The notes under the pieces are model-generated. The model was given only the letters and a program-made list of their open reading frames with translations. It was not told the origin of the DNA and did not search any database. From contig USNI01000041.1 of assembly GCA_900555975.1 (NCBI GenBank), positions 1 to 7,835 on the forward strand: a DNA stretch of 7,835 nt. Reading direction: 5' to 3'. Position 1 is the first letter of the stretch; the number at the start of each line of letters is the position of its first letter. The DNA is from an uncultured Desulfovibrio sp. (GTDB lineage: Bacteria > Desulfobacterota > Desulfovibrionia > Desulfovibrionales > Desulfovibrionaceae). The position numbers and the translations under genes are program-made. This document shows positions 1 through 6,514 of this stretch, piece by piece.

Positions 1-24
1 CGCCGGAAAGGCGGCCCCGCTTTT
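1..24 (+). terminator. 3' half of an intrinsic terminator, cut by the window edge
   Basis: The first four bases (CGCC) can pair with 10-13 (GGCG) around a GGAAA loop. The 3' arm then continues GCCCCGC to position 20 and is followed directly by TTTTAT. This is the form of the downstream arm of a GC-rich hairpin plus U-tract whose 5' arm lies mostly before the window. It would end transcription of a plus-strand gene to the left. The missing 5' half is an inference. Confidence 0.55.
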
Positions 25-68
25 ATCCGATATCACGGAAAAACTTATTTTCTCCTTGTCGGGAGTTC

Positions 69-1085
69 ATGATGCTGTACTTCAGACCTTCGCTGCTGGG
101 AAGTGTCGGCCTGGATGATGCCGAGCTGAAGAAAGACAGAACATCCTGTACCATCTTCGGTCCCTGCGGTGTCGGCAGAAAGGCGCTGTATCTGAGCAGT
201 CTTTTTCTTGATCGTCGTTTTTACGTTCCGGCGGACAACGTGCGCCGGGCGTATAAGCGCGTCGCCATGAGCCGCGGGGGATTCACAGGCAAGGGAATAT
301 TCGGCTCCATTCCTTATCTGGTTGTGGAATACGGCAGAGGGGAAAGCGTTCAGTGCACCTTCAGGCATGAAGGACATGTGGATATGATGATCGCTGAGAT
401 CCAGCGGCGTTTTCCTCACATTGCGACCATGTCGGAAGCTGCGGCCAGAAAACTTGAAGAGGCACGTGCGGCGGAAGAGGCCAGATATAAGAAGGATCTT
501 TCTGATACGGCTCTGGCAAGTCTCGATCAGCTGCGGCAGGCAAAGGCCTTCCTGGAAAAGCGTCCCGATCTGACGACCCGTCTGGCTGCGGCAAGCAAGG
601 CAAAGCGAGTGGATCAGCTGACGAGTCCTACGCATAAATGGATAGCACTGGTCATCTTCTGTCTTGCCCTGCTTGCTTCCGCGTACGGAATCTGGGCATG
701 GCTTTCCGGCACGGGAGATTACGGACTCTACATTACACTCGTCGGGCTTGCGGTGGTGTTTTTCTTTGCCGGGTCCAATGTGCTTCCCACGGCCCGCAAC
801 AACAGCAGAGCTGTTGCCGCCGGTCTAGACAGGGCAAGATCCGACATGGCAGCCTATACGGAACAGTATCCCGATTTTCCGCTTCCTGCCCGGTATGCGC
901 ATCCTGCGACGATTTCCAGAATGATACGGTCCATACGGGAGGGACGTTCCGAGACCATTCCCGAAGCCTATGAAGACATGAAGGCTGTCCTGCGAACCCT
1001 CAATTCCAGCGTTACGGTCAGTCAGACGGAATATGATGAGGTTGTGGCCATCAAGCCCATGTTTCTTCTTGAACACTATGAGTAG
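69..1085 (+). CDS. Uncharacterised two-helix membrane protein with coiled coil
   Basis: I do not recognise this 338-residue protein. The N-terminal part (about 25-120) is rich in aromatic and beta-type residues (FYVP, a GGFTGKGIFGSIPYLVVEY segment, QCTF) and could be a small PH-like beta domain; that is a guess. Residues 121-180 are Ala/Glu/Lys/Arg-rich and probably helical or coiled coil. Two hydrophobic helices follow, about 191-212 and 217-237, split by a short SGTGDYG turn, so both ends should face the same side, probably the cytoplasm. The C-terminal domain (245-338) is hydrophilic and ends in IKPMFLLEHYE. There is no signal peptide. GGGAG at 61-65 lies only 3 bases before the first ATG (69) and 6 before the second (72), so translation may start at 72. 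The gene is monocistronic here, with terminators on both sides. Coding is supported by length, the ribosome-binding site and sensible protein composition. No function can be assigned. Confidence 0.85.
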   Translation: MMLYFRPSLLGSVGLDDAELKKDRTSCTIFGPCGVGRKALYLSSLFLDRRFYVPADNVRRAYKRVAMSRGGFTGKGIFGSIPYLVVEYGRGESVQCTFRHEGHVDMMIAEIQRRFPHIATMSEAAARKLEEARAAEEARYKKDLSDTALASLDQLRQAKAFLEKRPDLTTRLAAASKAKRVDQLTSPTHKWIALVIFCLALLASAYGIWAWLSGTGDYGLYITLVGLAVVFFFAGSNVLPTARNNSRAVAAGLDRARSDMAAYTEQYPDFPLPARYAHPATISRMIRSIREGRSETIPEAYEDMKAVLRTLNSSVTVSQTEYDEVVAIKPMFLLEHYE

Positions 1086-1106
1086 GCCTTTTGTTGTCTG
1101 AAAAGG

Positions 1107-1139
1107 AGGGGGCCGGAACGCCGGGCGTTCCGGCCCCCT
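1107..1139. terminator. Strong GC-rich terminator, probably bidirectional
   Basis: A perfect 15-bp stem pairs 1107-1121 with 1125-1139 around a 3-base loop (CGG). On the plus strand it begins 21 bases after the stop of the 69-1085 gene and is followed by TGTTTT. On the minus strand the stem is followed by CCTTTT (complement of 1101-1106). It therefore suits the plus-strand gene and could also stop minus-strand transcripts leaking past the pssA terminator. Confidence 0.85.
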
Positions 1140-1339
1140 GTGTTTTCGGGAGAATCCGTGCTCAGAGAAGAATGCAGACGGAGGATGCGGTTTTCTTTTC
1201 CCCTGTCCTGTGACAGAAGCATTTCGGCAGTTACGGGAGCTTGCACGAACAGGATTCCATTGGCGGAGACTGTCTGTTTTTTTTCGTATTTTTCATACCG
1301 AACCATTCCGGCGTCAGCGCAGACAGCCGTGAGCATGAA
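1140..1339. other. Convergent intergenic spacer with no recognisable gene
   Basis: About 200 bases lie between the terminators of the two convergent genes. Short open frames cross it on both strands, but they run into the flanking hairpins or genes, have no convincing ribosome-binding site and look like random sequence. A run of eight T occurs at 1277-1284, but I could not find a stable hairpin directly before it. I see no RNA gene. Confidence 0.6.
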
Positions 1340-1372
1340 AACGTCCCGTGTTTCATTGAAACACGGGACGTT
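1340..1372 (-). terminator. Intrinsic terminator of psd-pssA
   Basis: Positions 1340-1354 pair perfectly with 1358-1372 (15 bp, loop ATT). On the minus strand the hairpin begins 19 bases after the pssA stop codon and ends in a short TTTT (1341-1338). The T-tract is short, so some read-through is possible; the larger hairpin at 1107-1139 would catch it. Confidence 0.85.
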
Positions 1373-1391
1373 CTGTTCGGATAAATTGTTG

Positions 1392-2192
1392 TCAGTCTGT
1401 CGTCTTCACAGACTCTGAACCCGAGTCTTGTGTCTTCTTCGATGCGTCGGCGGATTCAGGATCAAGCTGCTTTCCTCTGCGGCGCAGAATGTAGGTATAG
1501 GCGGGGCCGGAAATCACGTAGCCGATCAGAATGAGAAAACAGAAAAGACGCGGGAGTGAAAACACCATGCTGAGCACGATGAGCGTTGCGACCATGGTCT
1601 GGAACGGATGTGCCTTGATGAATCCGAATTCCTTGAAGGAGAAGTAGCGCACACGGCTGACCATGAGCAGCGGCACTATGACGGAGATGATCAGGGTCAG
1701 GCCCGGAAGGACGGGCATGAGGAAATCGGGATAATAAGGCATGAACAGAACGAATGTGGCCAGAACGCAGGCACAGGCGGGACTGGGCAGCCCCACGAAG
1801 AACCTCTTGGACGTAGTGGAGACACCGACGTTGAAACGGGCGAGCCTGAGGGCGGCGCAGCCGCAGAAGAGAAAAGCGACGGCCAGTCCGAGACGACCGA
1901 ATGTGTGCAGCTGCCAGGCATAGGCGAGCAGTCCCGGCGCGACACCGAAGGTTATGTCATCGGCCAGAGAGTCGTATTCGATGCCGAACTGACTGGCCGT
2001 ACCGGTCAGACGCGCCACCTTGCCGTCAAGTCCGTCCATGGCAGCGCCGATGAGTATGGCCCAGGCAGCCATGTCGAATTGATCGCTGAAGGCTAGGATG
2101 ATGCTGAAAAAGCCGGCGAAGAGACTGGCTGTCGTGAAAAGGTTCGGCAGAATATAGACGCCGCGGGAGATGGGCTTGTTGGGATCGCGCAT
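1392..2192 (-). CDS. pssA: CDP-diacylglycerol--serine O-phosphatidyltransferase (phosphatidylserine synthase)
   Basis: This integral membrane enzyme joins serine to CDP-diacylglycerol, giving phosphatidylserine and CMP, the first committed step to phosphatidylethanolamine. The 266-residue protein has the full CDP-alcohol phosphatidyltransferase signature: D53, D56-G57, A60-R61, G70, D74 and D78 in the expected spacing. The acidic residues bind the metal and catalyse the reaction. Several hydrophobic helices follow (about 12-36, 42-52, 83-115, 136-177, 198-232). The C-terminal tail (235-266) is charged and probably cytoplasmic. The start ATG (2192-2190) lies 11 bases after the psd stop, with GAGAGG as a modest ribosome-binding site. 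The gene directly follows psd, which uses its product, so the two form an operon. Family identity is very secure from the motif and neighbour. Confidence 0.96.
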   Translation of the reverse strand: MRDPNKPISRGVYILPNLFTTASLFAGFFSIILAFSDQFDMAAWAILIGAAMDGLDGKVARLTGTASQFGIEYDSLADDITFGVAPGLLAYAWQLHTFGRLGLAVAFLFCGCAALRLARFNVGVSTTSKRFFVGLPSPACACVLATFVLFMPYYPDFLMPVLPGLTLIISVIVPLLMVSRVRYFSFKEFGFIKAHPFQTMVATLIVLSMVFSLPRLFCFLILIGYVISGPAYTYILRRRGKQLDPESADASKKTQDSGSESVKTTD

Positions 2193-2203
2193 GAGAGCCT
2201 CTC

Positions 2204-2860
2204 TTACGCTTCTTCGGAAGCGGACTTCTTAGCCAGAACTGTCTGACCGGCAAAGACATTTTCGCCGATGGAGACGGCTGGAGTATAGTCGGCGGGCAGA
2301 TAGACGTCAACGCGGGAACCGAAACGTATCATGCCGAAGCGCTGTCCTCGTTTCAGCACGTCGCCTGATTCGGCATGGGGAACGATGCGGCGGGCAATGA
2401 GACCGGCTATCTGCACGAAGGTCCAGCTGTCATGGTTTTCATCGTTCATCTGCCAGAGGCACTGTTCGTTGTCGGTGGAGGCCTTGTCCAGCGCGGCATT
2501 GAAGAATTTTCCGGGGATGTAGCGGATATTCGTCACTGTTCCGGCGACGGGAGCGCGGTTCACGTGGACGCTGAAGATGTTCATGAAGATGGAGATGCAC
2601 TGTCTGTTTTCGCCGCTCATGGGATCGGTACGAGACTCGATGCGTACGATGCGCCCGTCGGCGGGGCTGACGGCAATGCCGCTTTCCTGGGGAACGACGC
2701 GTTCCGGATCGCGGAAGAAGTGGACGGCAAACCACAGGGCTATAAGCGCGATCAATGTCACGGGCCACCAGTCGAGAATGGCGGTGCAGAGAGACAGAAC
2801 CGTAAGCAGGCCGATGACGGGGGCGCCTTCAGGCGCGAGACTTATGCTGGGCTTGTTCAT
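2204..2860 (-). CDS. psd: Phosphatidylserine decarboxylase, short form
   Basis: It decarboxylates phosphatidylserine to phosphatidylethanolamine at the inner membrane. The proenzyme cuts itself to form a pyruvoyl group. In the 218-residue protein the expected cleavage site is Gly181-Ser182 in the motif [11 protein letters not shown]; Ser182 should become the pyruvoyl residue. Other family signatures are FFRDPER (48-54), SPADGR (65-70) and FSVHVNR (96-102), which carry the conserved Asp and His. One or two N-terminal hydrophobic segments (about 12-30 and 32-49) anchor it. The length fits the short PSD class rather than the ~300-residue E. coli type. The frame opens earlier, at 2887, but ATG 2860-2858 is preferred because AAAGGAG lies 7 bases upstream, whereas the 2887 start has no such site. 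pssA follows 11 bases later. Promoter not identified. Confidence 0.95.
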   Translation of the reverse strand: MNKPSISLAPEGAPVIGLLTVLSLCTAILDWWPVTLIALIALWFAVHFFRDPERVVPQESGIAVSPADGRIVRIESRTDPMSGENRQCISIFMNIFSVHVNRAPVAGTVTNIRYIPGKFFNAALDKASTDNEQCLWQMNDENHDSWTFVQIAGLIARRIVPHAESGDVLKRGQRFGMIRFGSRVDVYLPADYTPAVSIGENVFAGQTVLAKKSASEEA

Positions 2861-2971
2861 CAGAGACTCCTTTGAGATTGGGAACATGCTCCGGAACTGG
2901 AAGGGCGTCGGGGAAAAAAGGGAATCCTTGACAAGGACCGATGGTCAGGTCTCTTCCGGATGAAAGATGAG

Positions 2972-3003
2972 AGTGCCCGGCAGCATATAGTCTGCCGGGC
3001 ACT
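2972..3003 (-). terminator. Terminator or attenuator after jag
   Basis: A perfect 12-bp stem pairs 2972-2983 with 2992-3003 around an 8-base loop. It begins 4 bases after the jag stop codon on the minus strand. The sequence after the hairpin (CTCATCTTTCATCC) is only weakly T-rich, so termination may be partial, with read-through into psd-pssA. Confidence 0.75.
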
Positions 3004-3007
3004 GACG

Positions 3008-4105
3008 TTAATCCTTGCGCTTCAGAATGACAACGTGCTTGAGTGCCCCTTCGCCGGAACTGCGGGTCTGCACTTCGGGATCGTCCTGAAGAGCCAGATG
3101 GATGACTCTTCTCTGATAGGCGCTGAGAGGCCGTGTCGTCTGCACCTTGCCCGTGGCCTTGACCTTTTCCGCAAGACTCAGAGCCAGTTCCTGGAGTCTG
3201 GAGTCCTGCCGCATGTGATAATTCCCCGCATCGACCTGCAGGCGGACCTGAGAACCCATGGCTCTCGTGATCATGCGGGATGCCAGATACTGCACCGCGG
3301 CGAGGTTCTGTCCGTCACGACCGATGAGAAGACCGGTATCCTCGCTCTTGACGGATACCTGAACCCGATCGTCGCCGATTTCCAGCGAGAGATCCACGGT
3401 CGCCGGTTCGGCGTCCAGAATAGGGGCCACAAGGCGGCTGATGATGTTCTTCGTGACTCCGGCCAGCTGTTCCTGATCCAGTTCCGCCAGCGGAATCCGG
3501 GGCAGAGTGCTTTCCAGAGCGTCGGCGTCATCGTTTCTGGGAGCCGGGTCTTTGCGGGTGTTCCCGCGGGACTGGCGATTGCGTCTGCCTTTGGGGGCTT
3601 CTTCCGGGAGATCTTCTGAGCGTTCCTGATGTTCTTCGGGAGCGGGAGCAGCATCCTTCCGGTCAGCGGGCTGTTCTGCGGTCAGTGCGGGCACGCCGGC
3701 CGTGCGGATGGCGGGAAGAACCTTTTCTTCGGAGGACGGAGAGCCTGTCTCTTCCCTGTCGCGTTCCTGCCTGGATTCACGGTTTTCCTTGCGGGCTTCC
3801 TTCTGCTCTTCCTTCTGGGACTCCGTGCCGTCCGATTTTTCTCTGCGGCGTTCATTGCGTCCGCGGCGACGACCTTCCTGACGTTCGGACTTCTCCTGCT
3901 GAACGCCGGACTGCATGAAGTCCGGCAGGGTGGCGAGTCTTGCCCGTATTTTTGCCTTGCGTGCTCCGACGATGCCGAAGATGCCCGTTTTCGCATCTTC
4001 GATGATCTCTATTTCCAGCTTTTCCCTGGGAACATCAAAGTAGCTGCATGCTTCCGCGATGGCAGCATCCAGTGTTTTTCCGAGAAACTCTTTGGAATCA
4101 CTCAT
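3008..4105 (-). CDS. jag: Jag/KhpB-type RNA-binding protein (Jag-N, KH and R3H domains)
   Basis: A cytoplasmic RNA-binding protein of the Jag/KhpB (EloR, SpoIIIJ-associated) family, usually encoded next to yidC. In Firmicutes, relatives affect cell elongation and mRNA levels; the role in this lineage is not known to me. Of 365 residues, the Jag-N domain spans about 3-57 (KTGIFGIVGARKAKI at 39-53). A long, highly charged Glu/Arg/Lys linker covers about 68-195. The KH domain (about 237-290) has the GxxG loop as G262-R263-D264-G265. The R3H domain (about 300-362) carries R332...H336. The start ATG (4105-4103) lies 12 bases after the yidC stop with a GGGGAAAG ribosome-binding site, implying co-translation with yidC. 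The linker is longer than in many relatives and is probably disordered. The identification is secure. Confidence 0.95.
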   Translation of the reverse strand: MSDSKEFLGKTLDAAIAEACSYFDVPREKLEIEIIEDAKTGIFGIVGARKAKIRARLATLPDFMQSGVQQEKSERQEGRRRGRNERRREKSDGTESQKEEQKEARKENRESRQERDREETGSPSSEEKVLPAIRTAGVPALTAEQPADRKDAAPAPEEHQERSEDLPEEAPKGRRNRQSRGNTRKDPAPRNDDADALESTLPRIPLAELDQEQLAGVTKNIISRLVAPILDAEPATVDLSLEIGDDRVQVSVKSEDTGLLIGRDGQNLAAVQYLASRMITRAMGSQVRLQVDAGNYHMRQDSRLQELALSLAEKVKATGKVQTTRPLSAYQRRVIHLALQDDPEVQTRSSGEGALKHVVILKRKD

Positions 4106-4117
4106 GTCTTTCCCCTG

Positions 4118-5461
4118 CTATCTGGTTTTGCGCAGGGTCCAGGACTGCTGGATGATGGACAGAATGTTGTTGCAGAGCCAGTACAGCACGAGACCGGAGG
4201 GGAAGTTGATGAACATGACCGTGAACACCACGGGCATGATCATCATGATCTTGCGCTGCTGGGGATCACCCATGGCGGGGCTGAGCCACTGCTGGAGGAA
4301 CATGGTGGCGCCCATGACGAGCGGGGTGATGTAGAAGGGATCCTTCACGGAGAGGTCGGCCAGCCAGAGCATGTCGGTGCCGGGCAGGTAGGTGATGAAG
4401 GAGGCATGACGCAGTTCAATGCAGTTCAGCAGGGCCTGGTAGAGAGCGACGAACACGGGCAGCTGGATGAGAATGGGCAGACAGCCGCCCATGGGGTTCA
4501 CGCCGTAGGTCTTGTAGAGCTGCATCATCTCGCGGCTGAGAGCTTCCTTGTCGTCCTTGTACTTCTCCTGCAGCTGCTTCATCATGGGCTGCAGCTTCTT
4601 CATCTGCTCCATGGACTTGAAGCTCTTGCGGGACAGCGGCCAGAACACGATCTTGATGAGAACGGTCAGCAGAATGATGGCCAGGCCCCAGTTGCCGAGG
4701 AAGCTTTCGAAGATGGTGAGCAGCTTGAGCAGCGGAACGGCAAGGAAGGAGAAGATACCCATATTGATGGAGGACTTCAGATCGTTGGGCGCGGCGTCGA
4801 GCAGATCGCGGCTCTTGGGGCCGAGCCACCATGCCGTATGCAGCTCGGAAGGCTGATCCGCATTCAGCGTGATGTCCTGAAGTTCCACGGCGGCGCGCCA
4901 TACGCCGCCGTCGGTGATGCGTCCCTTGAACACGGTGTTCTGACCGGTTTCGGGCAGGACGGCGGACAGGAAGTAGTTGGTCATGAGGCCGGCCCAGTAG
5001 ATGTCTCCGGAGCTCATGACGCCTTCATTGGTGAGATCTTCCACGTCCGTATCCCGTTCGAGCGAGCCTTTGAGATTCCAGGCCATGCTCATGGCGTCGT
5101 AGTTGCTCTTGCCGCTGAGATCGGTGGCGCCCAGGCTGTAGGACACGCGGGCTGCACTGGTGGGAGTGGCGGAAGTGAGCGTGACCTTCTCGTCCATAAG
5201 ATAGGTGTCGGCGTGGAAGGTGATGGCGCGGCTGATGCGGATGCCGTTCATTTCGCCGACAAAGGTGAGCGTGGCATCGCCCGTTTCAAGCGTGATGTCG
5301 GAACCGTCGAAGCTCCACTGACCCATGTTCCAGGAAGGCTGACCGTTGATGAGCAGGCCCATGGGAGCCACGGTGGCGGCCGCAGGAGAGACCATGTTGA
5401 ACAGGGGAGATCCGGGTTCGATGGAGGCATTGTAGTTCTTCAGCTTGAAGGACTGAAGCAC
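4118..5461 (-). CDS. yidC: YidC membrane protein insertase, main part (out of frame with its N-terminus)
   Basis: YidC inserts and folds inner-membrane proteins, alone or with SecYEG. This 447-codon frame carries nearly all of it: the periplasmic P1 domain (about 1-230 here), then membrane segments at about 235-254, 256-276, 327-346, 376-394 and 404-433. Between the second and third lies a charged cytoplasmic helical hairpin (277-320), followed by NPMGGCLPILIQLPVF (322-337). The groove position that is Arg366 in E. coli is Lys270 here. The end given is the first in-frame start (GTG 5461-5459), but homology continues upstream in this frame to about 5500 (TPLYEAVFHSGGG), so this is not the natural start. 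The initiator methionine and first transmembrane helix are encoded at 5487-5717 in another frame. Unless the frame break is a sequence error or is recoded, the product would lack its N-terminal membrane anchor. jag follows 12 bases downstream. Confidence 0.9.
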   Translation of the reverse strand: MLQSFKLKNYNASIEPGSPLFNMVSPAAATVAPMGLLINGQPSWNMGQWSFDGSDITLETGDATLTFVGEMNGIRISRAITFHADTYLMDEKVTLTSATPTSAARVSYSLGATDLSGKSNYDAMSMAWNLKGSLERDTDVEDLTNEGVMSSGDIYWAGLMTNYFLSAVLPETGQNTVFKGRITDGGVWRAAVELQDITLNADQPSELHTAWWLGPKSRDLLDAAPNDLKSSINMGIFSFLAVPLLKLLTIFESFLGNWGLAIILLTVLIKIVFWPLSRKSFKSMEQMKKLQPMMKQLQEKYKDDKEALSREMMQLYKTYGVNPMGGCLPILIQLPVFVALYQALLNCIELRHASFITYLPGTDMLWLADLSVKDPFYITPLVMGATMFLQQWLSPAMGDPQQRKIMMIMPVVFTVMFINFPSGLVLYWLCNNILSIIQQSWTLRKTR

Positions 5462-5486
5462 GCCACCGCCGGAATGGAATACGGCT

Positions 5487-5502
5487 TCATAGAGGGGTGT
5501 CC
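5487..5502 (-). other. yidC: Frame-break site in yidC
   Basis: On the minus strand the codons read GAC ACC CCT CTA TGA in the upstream frame, while the downstream frame reads ACA CCC CTC TAT GAA. Both frames spell T-P-L here, so the break can be placed within these few bases. Adding two bases, for example one more CT unit (CCT CTC TAT), gives V-D-T-P-L-Y-E-A, the expected family-like sequence. A single-base deletion also restores the frame but drops one of the two residues P or L. Confidence 0.85.
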
Positions 5503-5717
5503 ACGCGGACTTCCCGGCCTTCGGAAGGAACGAACTTCGCCGCCGGGATTACGGGCGCGGCGGGAGCTGCGGGCTGAGGCTCGGCCTGAGGCTGCTGTTC
5601 CGTGGCCACGGGCTGAGGCTGAGCGGGAATCCAGCCCATATATTCGGAAAGCGCCTGCCAGCCGAACAGCAGGACGATGCAGATGACGACGGAAATGATG
5701 AGGCGACGGTTATCCAT
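5487..5717 (-). pseudogene. yidC: YidC N-terminal part, ended early by a frameshift
   Basis: This 76-codon piece is the start of YidC. It comprises MDNRR, the first transmembrane helix (about residues 6-22), a YMGW motif, a Gln/Pro/Ala-rich linker (31-60) and the opening of the periplasmic domain (SEGREVRVDTPL), then TGA at 5489-5487. The expected continuation, TPLYEAVFHSGGG, is in the next frame. The true start ATG (5717-5715) has AGGA 5 bases upstream and overlaps the end of yidD by 8 bases. The open frame extends upstream to 5855, but that part lies inside yidD and is not YidC-like. Joined to 4118-5500 with two bases restored, the gene would give about 533 residues, a normal YidC length. 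It is marked broken on the sequence as given; an assembly error is quite possible. Confidence 0.82.
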
Positions 5718-5985
5718 GACGTTCCTGAGAGTCTGCGTCGTGCGCAGAGGGATGAGCGTTTGAAAGGGGGGGCACAGGATCAAAGCCTCCCGGATTGCCG
5801 GGATGGCAGCGCAGGATGCGCCTTGCGGCCAGCCACAGTCCTTTGACGGGACCATGTATTTCTATGGCCTGGATGGCGTAGGTGGAACAGGAGGGATAGA
5901 AGCGGCAGCAGGGAGGATACAGCGGCGAGATGCAGCGCTTGTAGAACCGGATGGGCAGAATGAGAATCCGCTGGGCGAGAGTCAT
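5710..5985 (-). CDS. yidD: Membrane protein insertion efficiency factor YidD
   Basis: YidD is a small inner-membrane-associated protein that helps YidC-dependent insertion; it is not the insertase itself. The 91-residue product shows the family pattern: an N-terminal amphipathic segment ([15 protein letters not shown]), the cysteine-containing [10 protein letters not shown] (28-37), and [24 protein letters not shown] (49-72). The tail after 73 is polar and variable. The start ATG (5985-5983) overlaps the rnpA stop as ATGA, and GGAG lies 8 bases upstream inside rnpA. The 3' end overlaps the yidC start by 8 bases. These overlaps suggest translational coupling along rnpA-yidD-yidC. The identification is secure. 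Confidence 0.95.
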   Translation of the reverse strand: MTLAQRILILPIRFYKRCISPLYPPCCRFYPSCSTYAIQAIEIHGPVKGLWLAARRILRCHPGNPGGFDPVPPLSNAHPSAHDADSQERHG

Positions 5986-6377
5986 GCCGCATCTCCGGAA
6001 GGTTCGGAAGCACGGACCTGATCGACTGCAGCCGGGGCAAGCTCGGCAAACAGGGGCAGAAGTTCGGTTTCCGCGAGGCTCAGACTGAATTTGTCGGCAC
6101 GCAGATGTTTTTTTGGCGTGACGACGATGTCCAGAGAGGGCATCTCATGCTGGTGCAGGCGGAAGAAGGCGCGAAGCACGCGCTTTATGCGGTTCCTGGC
6201 AACGGCATTGCCGCATTTTTTTGTGACAGCAAGCCCGAGACGCCCGATTCCGGCATGGTCGGAATGACGGGCGAACACGACGAAGTATTTCGTGAACAGA
6301 CGCGTTCCTCCGCTGTAGCAGGCGGTATATTCCGCCCGGCGGGTGATGCGTCGTTCTCTGGGCCAGGTCAGTGACAT
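5982..6377 (-). CDS. rnpA: Ribonuclease P protein component
   Basis: This protein subunit of RNase P binds the catalytic RNA and the 5' leader of precursor tRNAs. The 131-residue product has the family core [26 protein letters not shown] (48-73), which contains the RNR motif at 61-63 and the basic helix that contacts RNA. The N-terminal [19 protein letters not shown] matches the usual RnpA opening. The reading frame stays open far upstream (to 7040), across rpmH in another frame, but only the part from ATG 6377-6375 looks like RnpA. The ribosome-binding site there is weak (GGA about 9 bases upstream), so expression may be low or depend on upstream structure. It is downstream of rpmH (137-base gap with two hairpins) and overlaps yidD by 4 bases. 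Confidence 0.95.
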   Translation of the reverse strand: MSLTWPRERRITRRAEYTACYSGGTRLFTKYFVVFARHSDHAGIGRLGLAVTKKCGNAVARNRIKRVLRAFFRLHQHEMPSLDIVVTPKKHLRADKFSLSLAETELLPLFAELAPAAVDQVRASEPSGDAA

Positions 6378-6423
6378 GGAAGACGATCCATGCTGCGCTT
6401 GACGGATTTTAAACGCAAAATGT

Positions 6424-6446
6424 GGGCGTGGCGAAACGCCGCGCCC
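6424..6446 (-). terminator. Hairpin with T-rich tail between rpmH and rnpA (attenuator or processing site)
   Basis: Positions 6424-6433 pair with 6437-6446: ten pairs, nine Watson-Crick and one G-T, closing on an AAA loop. On the minus strand it is followed by ACATTTTGCGTTTAAAA, which is T-rich but not a pure run. Its place between the L34 and RNase P genes suggests a partial terminator that keeps rpmH mRNA above rnpA mRNA. Function is inferred. Confidence 0.6.
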
Positions 6447-6465
6447 GAAACATTTGCATGGTCTG

Positions 6466-6499
6466 CCCGGAAGCTTCCGCACGGCGGAAACATGCCGGG
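6466..6499 (-). repeat. Two-tier inverted repeat just after rpmH
   Basis: An inner stem of 6 bp (6475-6480 with 6484-6489, loop ACG) sits inside an outer 5-bp stem (6466-6470 with 6495-6499). It begins 15 bases after the rpmH stop in the direction of transcription. There is no T-tract, so protection of the rpmH 3' end or processing is more likely than termination. Confidence 0.5.
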
Positions 6500-6514
6500 A
6501 AGCGCACCGCTGAG

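Noticed and set aside
1277..1284. Run of eight T as the terminator of a small RNA
   Set aside because: No stable hairpin directly precedes it and no promoter could be seen for such an RNA.
1076..1418. Short open frames on both strands in the convergent spacer
   Set aside because: They run through terminator hairpins or into neighbouring genes, lack ribosome-binding sites and have no recognisable protein features.
2861..2887. Earlier ATG for psd at 2887
   Set aside because: It has no good ribosome-binding site, while AAAGGAG stands at the right distance before ATG 2860, and the extra nine residues are not expected in the family.
2927..2934. TTGACA-like motif in the jag-psd gap as a promoter
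   Set aside because: Neither strand has a matching -10 element at 16-18 bases from it.
3629..5686. 685-codon open frame on the plus strand
   Set aside because: It lies wholly antisense to jag and yidC, which are certain. Its product is a His/Gly/Glu/Gln-rich mix without a fold signature, as expected from the complement of GC-biased codons, and it has no ribosome-binding site of note.
5718..5855. Upstream part of the open frame holding the YidC N-terminus
   Set aside because: It lies within yidD and is not YidC-like; ATG 5717 has the ribosome-binding site and the typical MDNRR start.
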